Positions 7,579 through 7,681 of a stretch of 7,681 nt of DNA are shown piece by piece (the first letter of the stretch is position 1; every line of letters begins with the position of its first letter). The notes under the pieces are model-generated. The model did no database searches and was not told the origin of the DNA. It saw only the letters and a program-made list of their open reading frames with translations. A program made the translations under genes and the position numbers. The stretch comes from Paludibacteraceae bacterium (GTDB taxonomy: Bacteria > Bacteroidota > Bacteroidia > Bacteroidales > Paludibacteraceae): contig CANIXM010000076.1 in NCBI GenBank assembly GCA_947471245.1, positions 1 through 7,681 on the forward strand, read 5' to 3'.

Positions 7579-7612
7579 TGGTAAATCTTAAAACTTAAAA
7601 TTCATACAATTT
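7571..7612. repeat. Operator-like inverted repeat upstream of the efflux operon
   Basis: AAAATGTATG (7571-7580) and CATACAATTT (7603-7612) are inverted copies matching at 9 of 10 positions, separated by 22 bases. Inside the spacer and right next to the second arm is a direct tandem repeat, CTTAAAA twice (7587-7600). One arm covers the -7 candidate for the operon. The geometry suits a dimeric regulator, though AT-rich DNA makes chance matches more likely. The surrounding stretch 7533-7681 shows no gene and no other feature that I can support. Any regulator gene would lie beyond the right edge. Confidence 0.35.
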
Positions 7613-7681
7613 TAATAGTGGTGTGAGAATGAAGAGTAATTAAATTTGATTTTACTTGCCCTTTATTTTGATTTTATTGAA

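Noticed and set aside
1..7681. CRISPR arrays, tRNA or rRNA genes, insertion sequences and phage genes
   Set aside because: I found no spaced direct repeats, RNA-gene signatures or transposase/integrase-like frames; nearly all of the window is explained by six genes.

Overview
The window looks like a chromosomal segment of a Bacteroidota (Bacteroidetes) bacterium, probably of the Bacteroidales type. The reasons are AT-rich DNA, two divergent promoter elements that fit the Bacteroidetes -7 consensus TAnnTTTG, no clear Shine-Dalgarno sequence at a usable distance before any gene, and a dnaX gene lying head to head with a septum-formation-initiator gene. The genus cannot be fixed from the sequence alone.

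Left part (1-1773): the 5' two-thirds or so of dnaX (clamp-loader gamma/tau subunit) reads leftward and is cut by the window edge. It diverges from a rightward two-gene unit across a 161-bp spacer. That unit encodes a 100-residue FtsB/DivIC-like division protein and, overlapping it by an ATGA junction, a 107-residue four-helix membrane protein of unknown function. Each side of the spacer has its own -7 element.

Middle (1774-1916): a 143-bp gap separates two convergent transcription units. It holds a perfect 11-bp stem that can act as a bidirectional terminator. The stem is nested inside a second, imperfect outer inverted repeat.

Right part (1917-7532): a leftward three-gene operon encodes a complete tripartite RND multidrug-type efflux pump. 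The order of transcription is periplasmic adaptor lipoprotein (MFP), inner-membrane RND transporter (HAE-1 type) and outer-membrane TolC-like channel (OMF). Both junctions overlap (4 and 8 bp), so the three proteins are probably translationally coupled. The RND protein exports substrate by proton exchange, the adaptor bridges the periplasm, and the OMF forms the exit duct. No regulator gene is visible. The last 149 bp (7533-7681) are non-coding and hold an operator-like inverted repeat over a weak promoter candidate.

The genes are all of recognisable, mostly housekeeping or common accessory types. I did not find a convincing undescribed system. The points worth a second look are the nested inverted repeat, the putative operator, the altered substrate pocket of the RND pump, and the uncharacterised membrane protein coupled to the division gene.
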